Below are positions 26,529 to 34,994 of a stretch of 64,000 nucleotides of DNA, piece by piece. The stretch's first letter is position 1; the number at the start of each line of letters is the position of its first letter. The notes beneath the pieces were generated by a model. That model saw nothing but the letters and a program-made list of their open reading frames with translations. It was not told the DNA's origin and did no database searches. Made by a program: the position numbers and the translations under genes. The stretch covers positions 186,001 through 250,000 of the forward strand of contig JAYQTT010000002.1 in NCBI GenBank assembly GCA_038147495.1, given 5' to 3'. This DNA is from MED-G116 sp038147495. GTDB lineage: Bacteria; Pseudomonadota; Alphaproteobacteria; Puniceispirillales; Puniceispirillaceae.

Positions 26529-26636
26529 GCGATGCCTTGTTGACGCAGGGTATAGAGATAATATGTAGAGAAGCAGAAGAATAAACAAGAACTACAGGGT
26601 GAAATGAGGAACCGCTGGCGATGAGAAGGGACGCTT

Positions 26637-27128
26637 ATGGACGGAATTGATATCGCCGCCTTGAATGATCAGCGCGACAGGCTGTTGGCACAAAAAACCA
26701 TTATCATGACAGCGTTGACCGATGAGGATGCGCCGGAAATGGGCGTGACACCCCTGATCCGCTTTGACGGCGGGCTGTATATCTATCCAAGTCGTCTGTC
26801 CAGCCATGTCAGGGCGCTTCTTGCCCGATGCCACGGCCAATTCCTGCTAATTGAAGATGAAGCCACCGCGCAGAATATCTGGGCGCGCAAACGGATGAAA
26901 TTCAACGCCAGCATTGAAAACATCAGCCGTGATGACCCTCTGTTTGACCTGTTATGTGAGGAATTTGCAAAAATGCATGGACCGACAATGAACCTGATCC
27001 GTGATTTCAGTGATTTTCACATGCTGAAATTGACACCATTGTCCGGCGTGCTTGTCACAGGATTTGCCAACGCCTATGCGGTCAGTGGTGCTGATCTGGT
27101 CATAACCGAACATCTGAAGGCGGGATAA
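26637..27128 (+). CDS. HugZ/HutZ-like pyridoxamine-phosphate-oxidase-fold protein
   Basis: The protein resembles the split-barrel flavin-binding-fold family that includes the heme-utilisation proteins HugZ and HutZ. Matching segments are TPLIRFDGGLYIYPSRLSSH, the LIEDEATAQNIWARKR helix-strand region and the C-terminal LKLTPLSGVLVTGFANAYAV. A histidine near the C-terminus (TEHLKAG) sits about where HutZ has a heme ligand. At 163 aa it is a compact member. No heme transporter or TonB receptor is nearby, so a heme role is unproven; a flavin-dependent activity is the alternative. A GST gene begins three bases after the stop. Confidence 0.75.
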   Translation: MDGIDIAALNDQRDRLLAQKTIIMTALTDEDAPEMGVTPLIRFDGGLYIYPSRLSSHVRALLARCHGQFLLIEDEATAQNIWARKRMKFNASIENISRDDPLFDLLCEEFAKMHGPTMNLIRDFSDFHMLKLTPLSGVLVTGFANAYAVSGADLVITEHLKAG

Positions 27129-27130
27129 AG

Positions 27131-27802
27131 GTGACAGGTGGCGTGACACATATCCTCTGGAGTTTTCGGCGTTGTCCCTATGCCATGCGGGCACGTTTGG
27201 CAATTGCTGTCAGTGGCATCGAGGTTGAGCTTCGTGAAATCCTGCTGCGGGACAAGCCGGAGGCGTTCAGGGCCGCCTCGGCAAAGGCGACGGTGCCGGT
27301 TCTGCAATGCGGTGATGGCAATGTTCTGGAAGAAAGCCGCGATATCATGTTTTGGGCGCTGGAACAGAATGATCCGCAAGATTGGCTCGCCCCATGGCGC
27401 CGCGATCAACAACAGGTCAAAACGTTCCTTGAAAGGCTGGACGGTTCGTTCAAGACCCATCTTGACCGCTATAAATATGCCAGCCGTTTTGACCCCGAAG
27501 AAGCCACGGCGAACCGTGACGCTGGTGCTGAATTTCTTGGTGAGATTGATCAAACGCTGTCACACCAGCCGACGCTGAGCGGTGACAGGGCTGGTATCAT
27601 GGATTATGCCAGCCTGCCTTTTGTCCGCCAATTCCGGATTGCCGATGAAAACTGGTTTGATGCGCAATCCTGGCCGCATCTGCATGAATGGCTCCAACAA
27701 TTTTTGCAGTCACCGGCCTTTGCCGCGATCATGCAGAAATACCCACCTTGGCAACCGGGGGAGGTCGGGGTCAGGTTTCCGGCGGTACGGTCCGGGCTTT
27801 AG
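27131..27802 (+). CDS. Glutathione S-transferase family protein
   Basis: A thioredoxin-fold N-terminal domain (residues 1-80) is followed by a helical C-terminal domain, as in cytosolic glutathione transferases. The likely active-site cysteine lies in FRRCPYAMRARLAIA, as in Omega/YfcG-like classes, and VPVL plus EESRDIMFWAL match the glutathione-binding region. The start is GTG 27131, three bases after the HugZ-like gene, so the two are probably co-transcribed. The protein has 223 aa. The substrate cannot be told from sequence. Its 3' end overlaps the convergent EamA gene by 32 bases. Confidence 0.9.
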   Translation: MTGGVTHILWSFRRCPYAMRARLAIAVSGIEVELREILLRDKPEAFRAASAKATVPVLQCGDGNVLEESRDIMFWALEQNDPQDWLAPWRRDQQQVKTFLERLDGSFKTHLDRYKYASRFDPEEATANRDAGAEFLGEIDQTLSHQPTLSGDRAGIMDYASLPFVRQFRIADENWFDAQSWPHLHEWLQQFLQSPAFAAIMQKYPPWQPGEVGVRFPAVRSGL

Positions 27803-28724
27803 GTGTCTCTGCCCGTGCTGTCGCCAGAATAAAGCTCGCAAGCGTAACAAGCACGATCATCGCCCCGAATATCATCATCGGGCTTGGTCGCTCACCGGTG
27901 CCAAGCCATACCCAAAATGGTCCAAGCACCATTTCCAACAGCATCAGCAGGCTGACATTGGTTGGTGCCGTGTAGCGCGGCGCAAGCGAGAGCAAACACC
28001 ACGCCAGCGGCATCACCACAATCCCCATCACCAGCACCGGCCATAAGGTGCCCGACAGCATCTCTTCAATGCTGGTGCCGCTGAAGCCGAACAGGCCGGT
28101 CATCATCGTTCCGCTCGAGACAGCAAGAAGCACCGGTGTTTCAGGGTGTTTTCGGGTAAAGACGAAAACCACGGAAATACATAAGGCCGTCATTACGCCC
28201 AGAAAACCGCCCAGAAGAACACTTCCTTCGGGTGCGGCAACGGCATCCTCGCCGTTGAAGATGACGATCATTACGCCAATCATCGTGACGGCAATGGCAT
28301 ACCATGTGCGCCTCGATGTCGGCTCACGCAGTATAAGGTAGCTCATGCCAGCGGCCAGCACTGGCACCGTTGCCAGCGCGGTTAGCACAACGGTGATTGA
28401 CGTCTCGACAGCGGCAAAATTGAAAAACAGGGTGTTGCCGGCATTGGCGATCATGATGATCAAAAAGGGAAGGGTTGCGACATGCCGTAAATCGGCAAGG
28501 GCATTGCGGCCCGACATCAAAAGCCAGCCGATGAACATGCCACCGCCGATCAGAAGGCCGCGCCATGCGCTCAGCGGCCACCCGTCAAGGCCGGAAAGCC
28601 GGATCAACAGCGTATCCGGCGTGATGACCAGCGCACCCGCCAGCGCAAGACCGATACCAAAAGCAGGTGACTGCGACAGATGTTTCAGACGCAAACGGTC
28701 CTGCTGGTCGTGATGATTTGTCAT
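27771..28724 (-). CDS. EamA-family (DMT superfamily) transporter
   Basis: This is an inner-membrane protein with about ten hydrophobic segments arranged as two EamA repeats, the pattern of drug/metabolite exporters. Visible elements are GLALAGALVITPDTLLIRLS in the first helix and LILREPTSRRTWYAI, a typical inter-repeat motif. ATG 28724 (MTNHHDQQ) gives 317 aa; the frame is open to 28790 but the extra residues are charged and overlap the neighbouring gene. The substrate is unknown. A second EamA gene precedes it on the same strand, suggesting a pair transcribed together. Confidence 0.88.
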   Translation of the reverse strand: MTNHHDQQDRLRLKHLSQSPAFGIGLALAGALVITPDTLLIRLSGLDGWPLSAWRGLLIGGGMFIGWLLMSGRNALADLRHVATLPFLIIMIANAGNTLFFNFAAVETSITVVLTALATVPVLAAGMSYLILREPTSRRTWYAIAVTMIGVMIVIFNGEDAVAAPEGSVLLGGFLGVMTALCISVVFVFTRKHPETPVLLAVSSGTMMTGLFGFSGTSIEEMLSGTLWPVLVMGIVVMPLAWCLLSLAPRYTAPTNVSLLMLLEMVLGPFWVWLGTGERPSPMMIFGAMIVLVTLASFILATARAETPKARTVPPET

Positions 28725-28755
28725 GCTGTGTCTGATCTCATGCTTATGTCTAATC

Positions 28756-29661
28756 TTATACCTGTGCGGCGCGGTTGATTTTTCGTTCATTCATCAGAAC
28801 AAAAATTCCGGCACCAATGGTGATCATAATCCCGATGGCGGCAAGGCCGTCAGGAAGCTCGCTGAAGAGTAACCAGCCCAAAAAAGCGGCAATGGGAATT
28901 TCGACATATTGCAATGGGGCAATCGTTGCCGATGGCGCAAAACGCAGCGCGATTGTCATGAACAGATGCGAGACGCTGCCCAAGATGCCGATCGCCAAAA
29001 GCAACCATGCGATATGTGTTGAGGTGGGCAGAATGATCGACATGTCATAGGAAAAATCATTGCCGGCGATAAGCCAAATGGTGAGCAGAATCAGGCTTGA
29101 GATGCTGCCACTGGTGGCCTGCATGCTGATTGGATCATAATCCTTTGCCAGTGATCGTGTGATCAGCATGAAAATCGAAAAGGCAAAGGCCACCAGCACC
29201 GGTAGCAAGGCGGCCACGCCAACTTCGACAAAGCTTGGCTGGATCACCAGTAATGTGCCTGCAAACCCAATGAAACAGGCGATAATGCGCTGCCTGCCGA
29301 CCTTTTCGCCAAGAATAAAATGGCCAAGAACAAGCAGGATGAAGGGAAATATGAAAACAATGGCAATTGCGTCCGCCAATGGGAGCAGGCGCAATGAAAT
29401 ATACATCATTCCAATACCCAGAATATGCATGAAACTTCGCACCACGAGCAGGGTGAAAATGCGTTTACTTGTGCGGAACAGGCGTGAGGTTAAAACCACA
29501 ATCGGCGCAAGGAATAGTGCCTGTGCGACAAAGCGCGAGAGGAGAAGGACCATAAGCGGCGCTTCATGCCCGACGACTTTAACCAGCGCATCACCCAAAG
29601 GCGCAAGAAGGCAGAACGCAAAAGCAAAGGCGAAGCCAAGTAAAGGACGGTCAGTGGACAT
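28756..29661 (-). CDS. EamA-family (DMT superfamily) transporter
   Basis: Ten hydrophobic segments in two repeats identify this as a second drug/metabolite-type exporter. The first helix contains FAFCLLAPLGDALVKVVG, and the end of the first repeat has the family motif GEKVGRQRIIACFIGFAGTL. A C-terminal LFSELPDGLAAIGIMITIGAG segment matches the end of the second repeat. ATG 29661 gives 301 aa. It is upstream of the other EamA gene, 31 bases from that gene's start, and is not closely similar to it. The substrate cannot be inferred. Confidence 0.88.
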   Translation of the reverse strand: MSTDRPLLGFAFAFAFCLLAPLGDALVKVVGHEAPLMVLLLSRFVAQALFLAPIVVLTSRLFRTSKRIFTLLVVRSFMHILGIGMMYISLRLLPLADAIAIVFIFPFILLVLGHFILGEKVGRQRIIACFIGFAGTLLVIQPSFVEVGVAALLPVLVAFAFSIFMLITRSLAKDYDPISMQATSGSISSLILLTIWLIAGNDFSYDMSIILPTSTHIAWLLLAIGILGSVSHLFMTIALRFAPSATIAPLQYVEIPIAAFLGWLLFSELPDGLAAIGIMITIGAGIFVLMNERKINRAAQV

Positions 29662-29992
29662 CGGCGGAGTGTGTTGGCAAATGCACAACCTGTCAATTGA
29701 TCATGCGAGTGCAAAGAGCGCCCCCCACGTTTGTGGACGACATCTGCGTCACTTTGGGCACTGTAATTCTGTAAAAAGCCTGTCACTGATGGAGACGAGT
29801 TTCTGCCGATTTGTTTGTCGAAACTGTCCAAAAAATTTTGTTATCGTCAAAAATGTGGGAATTGTATGGCGCAAAGGCTACCATGATGCTCGGATAATTC
29901 GGTTACGACTCACGGGAAATAACGCCACTGCAAGCCGTGTCGGTGCATCACGAAACAACCTTTGAACAATAAAAATTGGGGGTATGCATATC
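29662..29992. other. Intergenic region between divergent EamA and monooxygenase genes
   Basis: These 331 bases separate two divergently read genes and must hold promoters for both. No convincing promoter hexamer pair, hairpin or conserved reading frame was found. The plus-strand gene is preceded by a run of five G at 29978-29982 that can act as ribosome-binding sequence. Confidence 0.5.
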
Positions 29993-31030
29993 ATGAAATT
30001 TCAACTTGCGATCAATCTGGAAAGACTTGACGACAGCGATGATATGCAAGAGGTCGCCCGCCACACGCTTGAGATGGTGCAGATGGCGGATCAAGGTGGC
30101 TTTAACATTGTTTGGGCGGCCGAGCATCATGCCATCGAGATGACAATTGCGCCGGATCCGTTCCAGCTTCTTGCATGGTGGGGGACGCATACATCGAACA
30201 TCCGGCTTGGCACGGCGGTGGTCAATGCCGCCTATTGGCATCCAATCAAGCTGGCCGGTGAGGCGGCAATGGCTGATTTGATTTCGGGCGGTCGTCTCGA
30301 ATTCGGCATTGGCTCGGGGGCCTATCAGCGCGAGTTTGATCGCATGCATCCCGGCCTCAAGCAGACGGATAGCTGGCGTTACATGCATGAAATGCTGCCT
30401 GCGGTGAAGGCGCTCTGGCAAGGGGACTATGAGCATAATGGCGAGTTTTGGTCCTTCCCACTGTCCACGTCAGTGCCAAAACCATTGCAGCAACCCCACC
30501 CGCCAATCTGGGCCGCGGCGCGGGCGCCGATCACCTATGAATTTGCGGTGCAGAACCAAATTAACATTCTGTCATGGCCATTTACCCGCCCAATGGCTGA
30601 GGCAGAGGCCTATCGTCAGCGTCTCGATGATGCGATGGCCAATAACCCCGGTGCGCCGCGTCCTGTGTTCGCGATGATGCGGCATACAGCCGTGTATGAC
30701 AGCAAGGACGATTGGATGGTCCCGGTCAGAGCCGTGCAGCGCGTCCTCAGCCAGTTTGAAAATCTATACAAAAACCTTGGTGATGTGAGAAACGGATTTC
30801 CGGCAAGCATTGATCTGAAGGATCTGGAGAATCGCGAGGAATACAGCCCCACTATGCTTCAGGAAAACCTGATGTTTGGCACACCGGATGAGGTGATAGG
30901 CAAGCTCAAGAAATACGAGGCGCTGGGTGTTGATGAATTCACCTATTACGCCAGCATGGGGCTGGGTCGCAAAGAGCAGCGCCGGTCACTTGAACTGTTC
31001 ATCAATGAAGTTATGCCGGCCTTTGCCTAG
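29993..31030 (+). CDS. Luciferase-like flavin-dependent monooxygenase
   Basis: The protein belongs to the bacterial luciferase-like (LLM) family, TIM-barrel enzymes that use reduced flavin and oxygen. Family features are WAAEHHAIEMTIAPDPF, SNIRLGTAVVNAAYWHP, GGRLEFGIGSGAYQREFD and PPIWAAARAP. Length 345 aa is typical. ATG 29993 is placed about ten bases after the GGGGG sequence; ATG 29984 is in frame. No flavin reductase is in the window, so reduced flavin must come from elsewhere. It opens the catabolic island and is 16 bases upstream of the CaiD-like gene. The oxidised substrate is not known. Confidence 0.9.
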   Translation: MKFQLAINLERLDDSDDMQEVARHTLEMVQMADQGGFNIVWAAEHHAIEMTIAPDPFQLLAWWGTHTSNIRLGTAVVNAAYWHPIKLAGEAAMADLISGGRLEFGIGSGAYQREFDRMHPGLKQTDSWRYMHEMLPAVKALWQGDYEHNGEFWSFPLSTSVPKPLQQPHPPIWAAARAPITYEFAVQNQINILSWPFTRPMAEAEAYRQRLDDAMANNPGAPRPVFAMMRHTAVYDSKDDWMVPVRAVQRVLSQFENLYKNLGDVRNGFPASIDLKDLENREEYSPTMLQENLMFGTPDEVIGKLKKYEALGVDEFTYYASMGLGRKEQRRSLELFINEVMPAFA

Positions 31031-31046
31031 ACCGGAACAGGAGAAT

Positions 31047-31856
31047 ATGAAGATGTCGGACATGGTAGAAGTTTCCCGCAAGGGCCATGTGCTTGAGGTC
31101 AAGCTCAACAAGCCGAAAGTCAACGCCATTGACCATGAAATGAGCCGCGCGTTGGCCGAAGCCTTTTCCCTTCTTCGCAAAGATAATGATCTTCGCGTTG
31201 GTATCATCACGGCCGAGGGGGATCGGATTTTTTCAGCAGGCTGGGATTTGAAGTCACTTGATCGGGGTGATGCCCAGCTCGATAATTGGTGGGAGGATGG
31301 TGATTATGGTGAGGGCGGCTTTGCTGGCCTGACGGAAAACTGGTCCTTGAACAAGCCTGTCATCGGTGCCCTGAATGGCTTGGTGATCGGGGGCGGGTTT
31401 GAAATCGCCCTTGCATGTGATTTGCTGATTGCGGCAGATCATGTTGAATTTGCCCTGCCCGAAATGCCGCTTGGCATTATTCCGGATGCAGGCGCCATTC
31501 AACGCCTGCCACGCCGTATTCCGCACAATATCGCCATGGAGATGCTGTTCCTTGGCCGCCGTATGAAAGCCGATGAAGCGGCACATTATGGGCTGGTCAA
31601 TAAAGTTGTGCCTTATGCCGATTTGATGGATGAGGCATGGAAATGGGCGGAACAGCTTGCTTGGGCGGCGCCATTGGCAATGCAGTCGGTGAAGGAAGTT
31701 ATCCGTCACATTGAATGCAAGCCTGTTGAAAAGGCCTTTGCCAGCATGCGCGAAGATGATCTGCCAACCTATCGTGCGATGCTGAAATCAGAAGACGCTG
31801 CAGAGGGTATCAAAGCTTTTGTTGAAAAGCGCGAACCCGTGTTCAAGGGGCGATAA
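31047..31856 (+). CDS. Carnitinyl-CoA dehydratase-like enoyl-CoA hydratase (CaiD type)
   Basis: This crotonase-fold enzyme closely resembles CaiD, which interconverts crotonobetainyl-CoA and carnitinyl-CoA. Shared stretches include FSAGWDLKSL, GGFAGLTENW, KPVIGALNGLVIGGGFEIAL (oxyanion hole and active site), ALPEMPLGIIPDAG, LGRRMKADEA and the C-terminal FVEKREPVFKGR. Its 269-aa length fits. ATG 31047 follows AGGAG; ATG 31053 is also possible. The carnitine dehydrogenase-like gene starts one base after the stop. CaiD-like activity is likely from sequence and neighbours, but related crotonases could act on other betaine-like CoA esters. Confidence 0.85.
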   Translation: MKMSDMVEVSRKGHVLEVKLNKPKVNAIDHEMSRALAEAFSLLRKDNDLRVGIITAEGDRIFSAGWDLKSLDRGDAQLDNWWEDGDYGEGGFAGLTENWSLNKPVIGALNGLVIGGGFEIALACDLLIAADHVEFALPEMPLGIIPDAGAIQRLPRRIPHNIAMEMLFLGRRMKADEAAHYGLVNKVVPYADLMDEAWKWAEQLAWAAPLAMQSVKEVIRHIECKPVEKAFASMREDDLPTYRAMLKSEDAAEGIKAFVEKREPVFKGR

Positions 31857-31857
31857 C

Positions 31858-32793
31858 ATGCGCCCGCTTGCAGATGAAGCCCGCATTATTACCAGCATCG
31901 GTGCCGGTCCGATTGGTGGAGGATGGGCGGCGTTCTTCCTTGCCCGTGGCTTTAAAGTTCAGGCCTATATTCACAGCATGGACGAAGAGCGGATGTTCCG
32001 CTCTATCATCGACACAGCATGGCCTTGCCTTGAGTCAATCGGGCTTGCCCCGGGGGCAACGCGCGACAATCTGACGATAACTGATGATTTGGCTGTAGCC
32101 GTCAAGAACACTGACTTTGTGCAGGAATCGGCACCGGAGCGGTTGGAGATCAAGCAGGCCCTCTATAAAAAGTTGGGTGAGCTTGTTCCCGAAGGCGTGG
32201 TGATCGCATCGAGTACGTCCGGATTGACGATGACCGAAATTCATTCGCGATGCGCAACGCCGGAACGAACGGTCGTTGGCCATCCGTTTAACCCGCCATA
32301 TCTCTTGCCGCTGGTTGAGGTGGTAGGCGGAGCGGCAACCTCCGATGATTCGCTTGATTGGGTCATGGACTTCTACCGCCACGCAGGCAAGGAGCCTTTG
32401 CGGTTGAAGAAGGAAATTCCCGGTTTTATCGCCACCCGACTGCAAGAAGCGCTATGGCGCGAAGCTTTGCATATGGTTGCGAATGGCGAAGCAAGCCCCG
32501 AGGATATCGACCGCGCTTTGCGCTTTGGTCCGGCGCCAAGAATGGCCATTCAGGGACAATGTATGGCATTTCATGTGGCGTGCGGCGAGGGCGGAATGGC
32601 GACCAATCTGGACCAGTTTGGCCCGGCGTTGAAGCTGCCCTGGACACGGCTGGAGGCGCCGGAATTGACCCGTGAATTGCGTGACGCCATGGTTGATGGG
32701 TGCAATGAGATGGCCGGTGATCAATCTTTTGAAGAGATGGCCGCCGAACGTGATCGTCGTATCGTTGCGGTGATCAAGGCGTGTCGCGACTAG
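31858..32793 (+). CDS. L-carnitine dehydrogenase-like 3-hydroxyacyl-CoA dehydrogenase family protein
   Basis: The protein resembles CdhA/LcdH, which oxidises L-carnitine to 3-dehydrocarnitine with NAD. It has the N-terminal NAD-binding motif GAGPIGGGWAAFFLARG, the conserved DFVQESAPERL, the catalytic-histidine region VVGHPFNPPYLLPLVEVVGG, and the family stretches LQEALWREALHMV and FGPALKLPWTRLEAPELT. The start ATG 31858 directly follows the CaiD-like stop. Length 311 aa matches forms without a fused thioesterase. The neighbouring CdhR-like and CdhB-like genes strengthen the carnitine assignment. It converges with cdhR, overlapping by four bases (CTAG). Confidence 0.88.
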   Translation: MRPLADEARIITSIGAGPIGGGWAAFFLARGFKVQAYIHSMDEERMFRSIIDTAWPCLESIGLAPGATRDNLTITDDLAVAVKNTDFVQESAPERLEIKQALYKKLGELVPEGVVIASSTSGLTMTEIHSRCATPERTVVGHPFNPPYLLPLVEVVGGAATSDDSLDWVMDFYRHAGKEPLRLKKEIPGFIATRLQEALWREALHMVANGEASPEDIDRALRFGPAPRMAIQGQCMAFHVACGEGGMATNLDQFGPALKLPWTRLEAPELTRELRDAMVDGCNEMAGDQSFEEMAAERDRRIVAVIKACRD

Positions 32794-33905
32794 CTGCCCA
32801 ACCGTTTGCCAGATTTTTTGCCGCGCGCCGCTTTTGAGTCATGTGTCAGGGAATACATCGTTCCCGGCCATGCGGGCGTTGTGTCGGCCTCTGGCCAGGC
32901 CAACCTGTATTGGCTCGGCTTGCGGCCGAATGTCCGTGAAAAACAATGCGAAAAATATGACATCGAGTTAAAGCCTGATGCGACAGAAATCTCGCGGATA
33001 CCCATGGCCGTGCTGACCAAAAGGGTGCGCGCATATTGCAGCCGGAGAAACCGGTAAAATTGAACAATGCTGCACCCGACATGTTTGTTGAACAGTCGCT
33101 CAAGCTTGCGCTGTGGCATTCCCAGTTCAGAACATAATTCAGGGATTGTGATGTTTTCCTCAATCCGGTTTTCAAGAATATGCGTTGCCCTGCGGATAAC
33201 CGGGTGCGTGTCGGACGCCGCCATGTTCGAGTGGGGACGCTGCGGGAAATGCTCTTCACAACGGAATTGGTGAAGCATTTGCGTGGCAACCTCGTTCGCC
33301 AGATCCTCATCATGATCATTTGCGATGCGATGCAGCATCAGGTCGATCCCGGCCATGCCACCGGCACAGGTCATAATATTCTTGTCGATGGTGAACATTT
33401 GCTCGCGCGCTTCCACCATTGGAAAATTTTCGGCAAATCCGGCAAAAAATGACCAATGTGTGGTGGCGCGCCTGTTGGTGAGCAATCCAGCCCGCGCAAA
33501 GATATAGGTGCCGATTTCCACCCCGATCAAAGTCGTGCCATGCCGTTCTCGGCTTCGTAACCAGTTTGCCAAACGCTCATCGGAATGGCGTTCCGAACCC
33601 CAGCTGCCAAGAAGTGCCACGCAATTGATCGGGCCTTTGACATTGTCCGCATCGTACAGATCTTGACATGCCAATGGCATCTTGTTGCTGGCTTGGACAG
33701 TACCGCCACCGGGCGCAAGAAATGTCCAGGTGTAAAGCTCTTTGGTCATCACATAATTGGCGATACGTAATGGCTCTATCATGGTTGCCAATGTCGCCAT
33801 GTTGAAACGGGGCATCAGGACAAATAGTACCTGCTGCGTCTCACCGGTGGATTGCCCACCCTGAACGCCCGCAGGCTTGTTTGTTTTTTCGTCTTTAAAA
33901 CTCAT
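32790..33905 (-). CDS. GlxA-family AraC-type regulator (CdhR-like)
   Basis: The N-terminal two-thirds is a DJ-1/PfpI (class I amidotransferase-like) sensor domain starting at VLFVLMPRFNMATLATMIEP. The C-terminal domain is an AraC helix-turn-helix with LCSELGMPQRKLERLFNKH and FNSMSYFSHCFSRTFGRKPS. This architecture is that of CdhR, which activates carnitine catabolism in Pseudomonas, and of GbdR for glycine betaine. Length 371 aa is typical. It is divergent from the CdhB-like gene; a 12-bp sequence occurs twice in the gap between them and may be its binding site. The effector is inferred from the neighbours. Confidence 0.88.
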   Translation of the reverse strand: MSFKDEKTNKPAGVQGGQSTGETQQVLFVLMPRFNMATLATMIEPLRIANYVMTKELYTWTFLAPGGGTVQASNKMPLACQDLYDADNVKGPINCVALLGSWGSERHSDERLANWLRSRERHGTTLIGVEIGTYIFARAGLLTNRRATTHWSFFAGFAENFPMVEAREQMFTIDKNIMTCAGGMAGIDLMLHRIANDHDEDLANEVATQMLHQFRCEEHFPQRPHSNMAASDTHPVIRRATHILENRIEENITIPELCSELGMPQRKLERLFNKHVGCSIVQFYRFLRLQYARTLLVSTAMGIREISVASGFNSMSYFSHCFSRTFGRKPSQYRLAWPEADTTPAWPGTMYSLTHDSKAARGKKSGKRLGS

Positions 33906-33938
33906 CCGAGGTCAGCCTTTTTGCGATCGTGACAACAT

Positions 33939-34017
33939 GCTGTTTTGGCGCACCGATTACCGTTGTTTCATACATATTTTTTCTGAATGATTTAACGAAA
34001 AAATAGCTGTTTTGGCG
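33939..34017 (+). promoter_or_regulatory. Two perfect 12-bp direct repeats, candidate CdhR operator
   Basis: GCTGTTTTGGCG occurs at 33939-33950 and again at 34006-34017, with 67 bases from start to start, inside the 194-base gap between the divergent regulator and CdhB-like genes. AraC-type regulators often bind direct repeats, so these are candidate operators. The sequence between is AT-rich. Binding is not shown. Confidence 0.5.
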
Positions 34018-34099
34018 AAATATTTACAACCGAAAAATGGGCCGAGGTAAATCATTTATTCAGGTAATCAATCCGTCTTCAGATGAGGGGGAAAATAGG

Positions 34100-34984
34100 A
34101 TGAATTATGAAGTTGTACTGACATGCGCCGTGACCGGTGCCGGTGACACCACGCAAAAGAACCCTCATGTGCCGGTGACACCGGAGGAAATTGCCAATGC
34201 CGCAATCGAGGCGGCAAAAGCCGGCGCGTCAGCAGCGCATATTCATGTTCGTGATCCGAAGACCGGCAAGGGGTCGCGCGATGTTGAATTGTTCCGTGAA
34301 ACAGTTGATCGAATTCGGTCGAGCGACACGGATGTGGTGATTAATTTGACCGCCGGAATGGGTGGTGATTGGGTGCCGCGTGACGATGAACCATCGCTTC
34401 CCGGACCAGGCACCGACATGATCGGGCCGGAAGAGCGTCTTGCCCATGTCACTGCATTGTTGCCGGAAATTTGCAGCCTTGATTGCGGCACGATGAATTT
34501 TGGCAATGGCAACGAGATCTATATATCGACACCGCCTTATCTGCGGCAGATGGCGGCCACGGTGCAAAAGCTTGGCGTCAAGCCCGAGCTTGAGGTTTTT
34601 GAGCTTGGCCAGATCAGGTTTGCCAAGCAGATGATTGCAGAAGGCCTCATTGATGAGCCGCCGATGTTTCAGATCTGCCTCGGTATTCCGTGGGGTGCAG
34701 AGCAGTCAGTCGACAACATGAAAGTGATGAAAGATGAATTGCCCGCGAACGCGTCTTGGGCGTCTTTTGGTATTTCACGGATGCAAATGCCGATGGCGGC
34801 AGCGGCGGTTGCAATGGGGGGCAACGTGCGTGTTGGTCTCGAGGATAACATTTATCTTGATCGCGGCGTGTTGGCGACGAATGCCCAGCTTGTTACGCGG
34901 GCCCGCGAAATCATTGAGCGCATGGGCGGCCGGATTCTGACACCGGCAGAGGCCCGTGACAAACTCGGCCTGCGCAAGCCATAG
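34100..34984 (+). CDS. Dehydrocarnitine cleavage enzyme-like BKACE protein
   Basis: This zinc-dependent TIM-barrel enzyme of the beta-keto acid cleavage (BKACE, formerly DUF849) family condenses a beta-keto acid with acetyl-CoA and splits it into acetoacetate and a new CoA ester. Zinc-binding histidines are in AHIHVRD near residue 50, and ELEVFELGQIRFAKQM and VRVGLEDNIYLDRG are family signatures. In carnitine catabolism the homologue CdhB turns 3-dehydrocarnitine into betainyl-CoA and acetoacetate. ATG 34100 follows a GGGGG/AGG-rich leader and gives 294 aa. Location beside CdhR and carnitine dehydrogenase homologues favours this substrate. Confidence 0.87.
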   Translation: MNYEVVLTCAVTGAGDTTQKNPHVPVTPEEIANAAIEAAKAGASAAHIHVRDPKTGKGSRDVELFRETVDRIRSSDTDVVINLTAGMGGDWVPRDDEPSLPGPGTDMIGPEERLAHVTALLPEICSLDCGTMNFGNGNEIYISTPPYLRQMAATVQKLGVKPELEVFELGQIRFAKQMIAEGLIDEPPMFQICLGIPWGAEQSVDNMKVMKDELPANASWASFGISRMQMPMAAAAVAMGGNVRVGLEDNIYLDRGVLATNAQLVTRAREIIERMGGRILTPAEARDKLGLRKP

Positions 34985-34994
34985 GGAGCAAACC

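Noticed and set aside
26529..26588. Hydrophobic leader suggesting an exported DsbA protein
   Set aside because: The CPWC protein belongs to the cytoplasmic FrnE group and ATG 26528 gives the usual length; the leader reads as upstream non-coding DNA.
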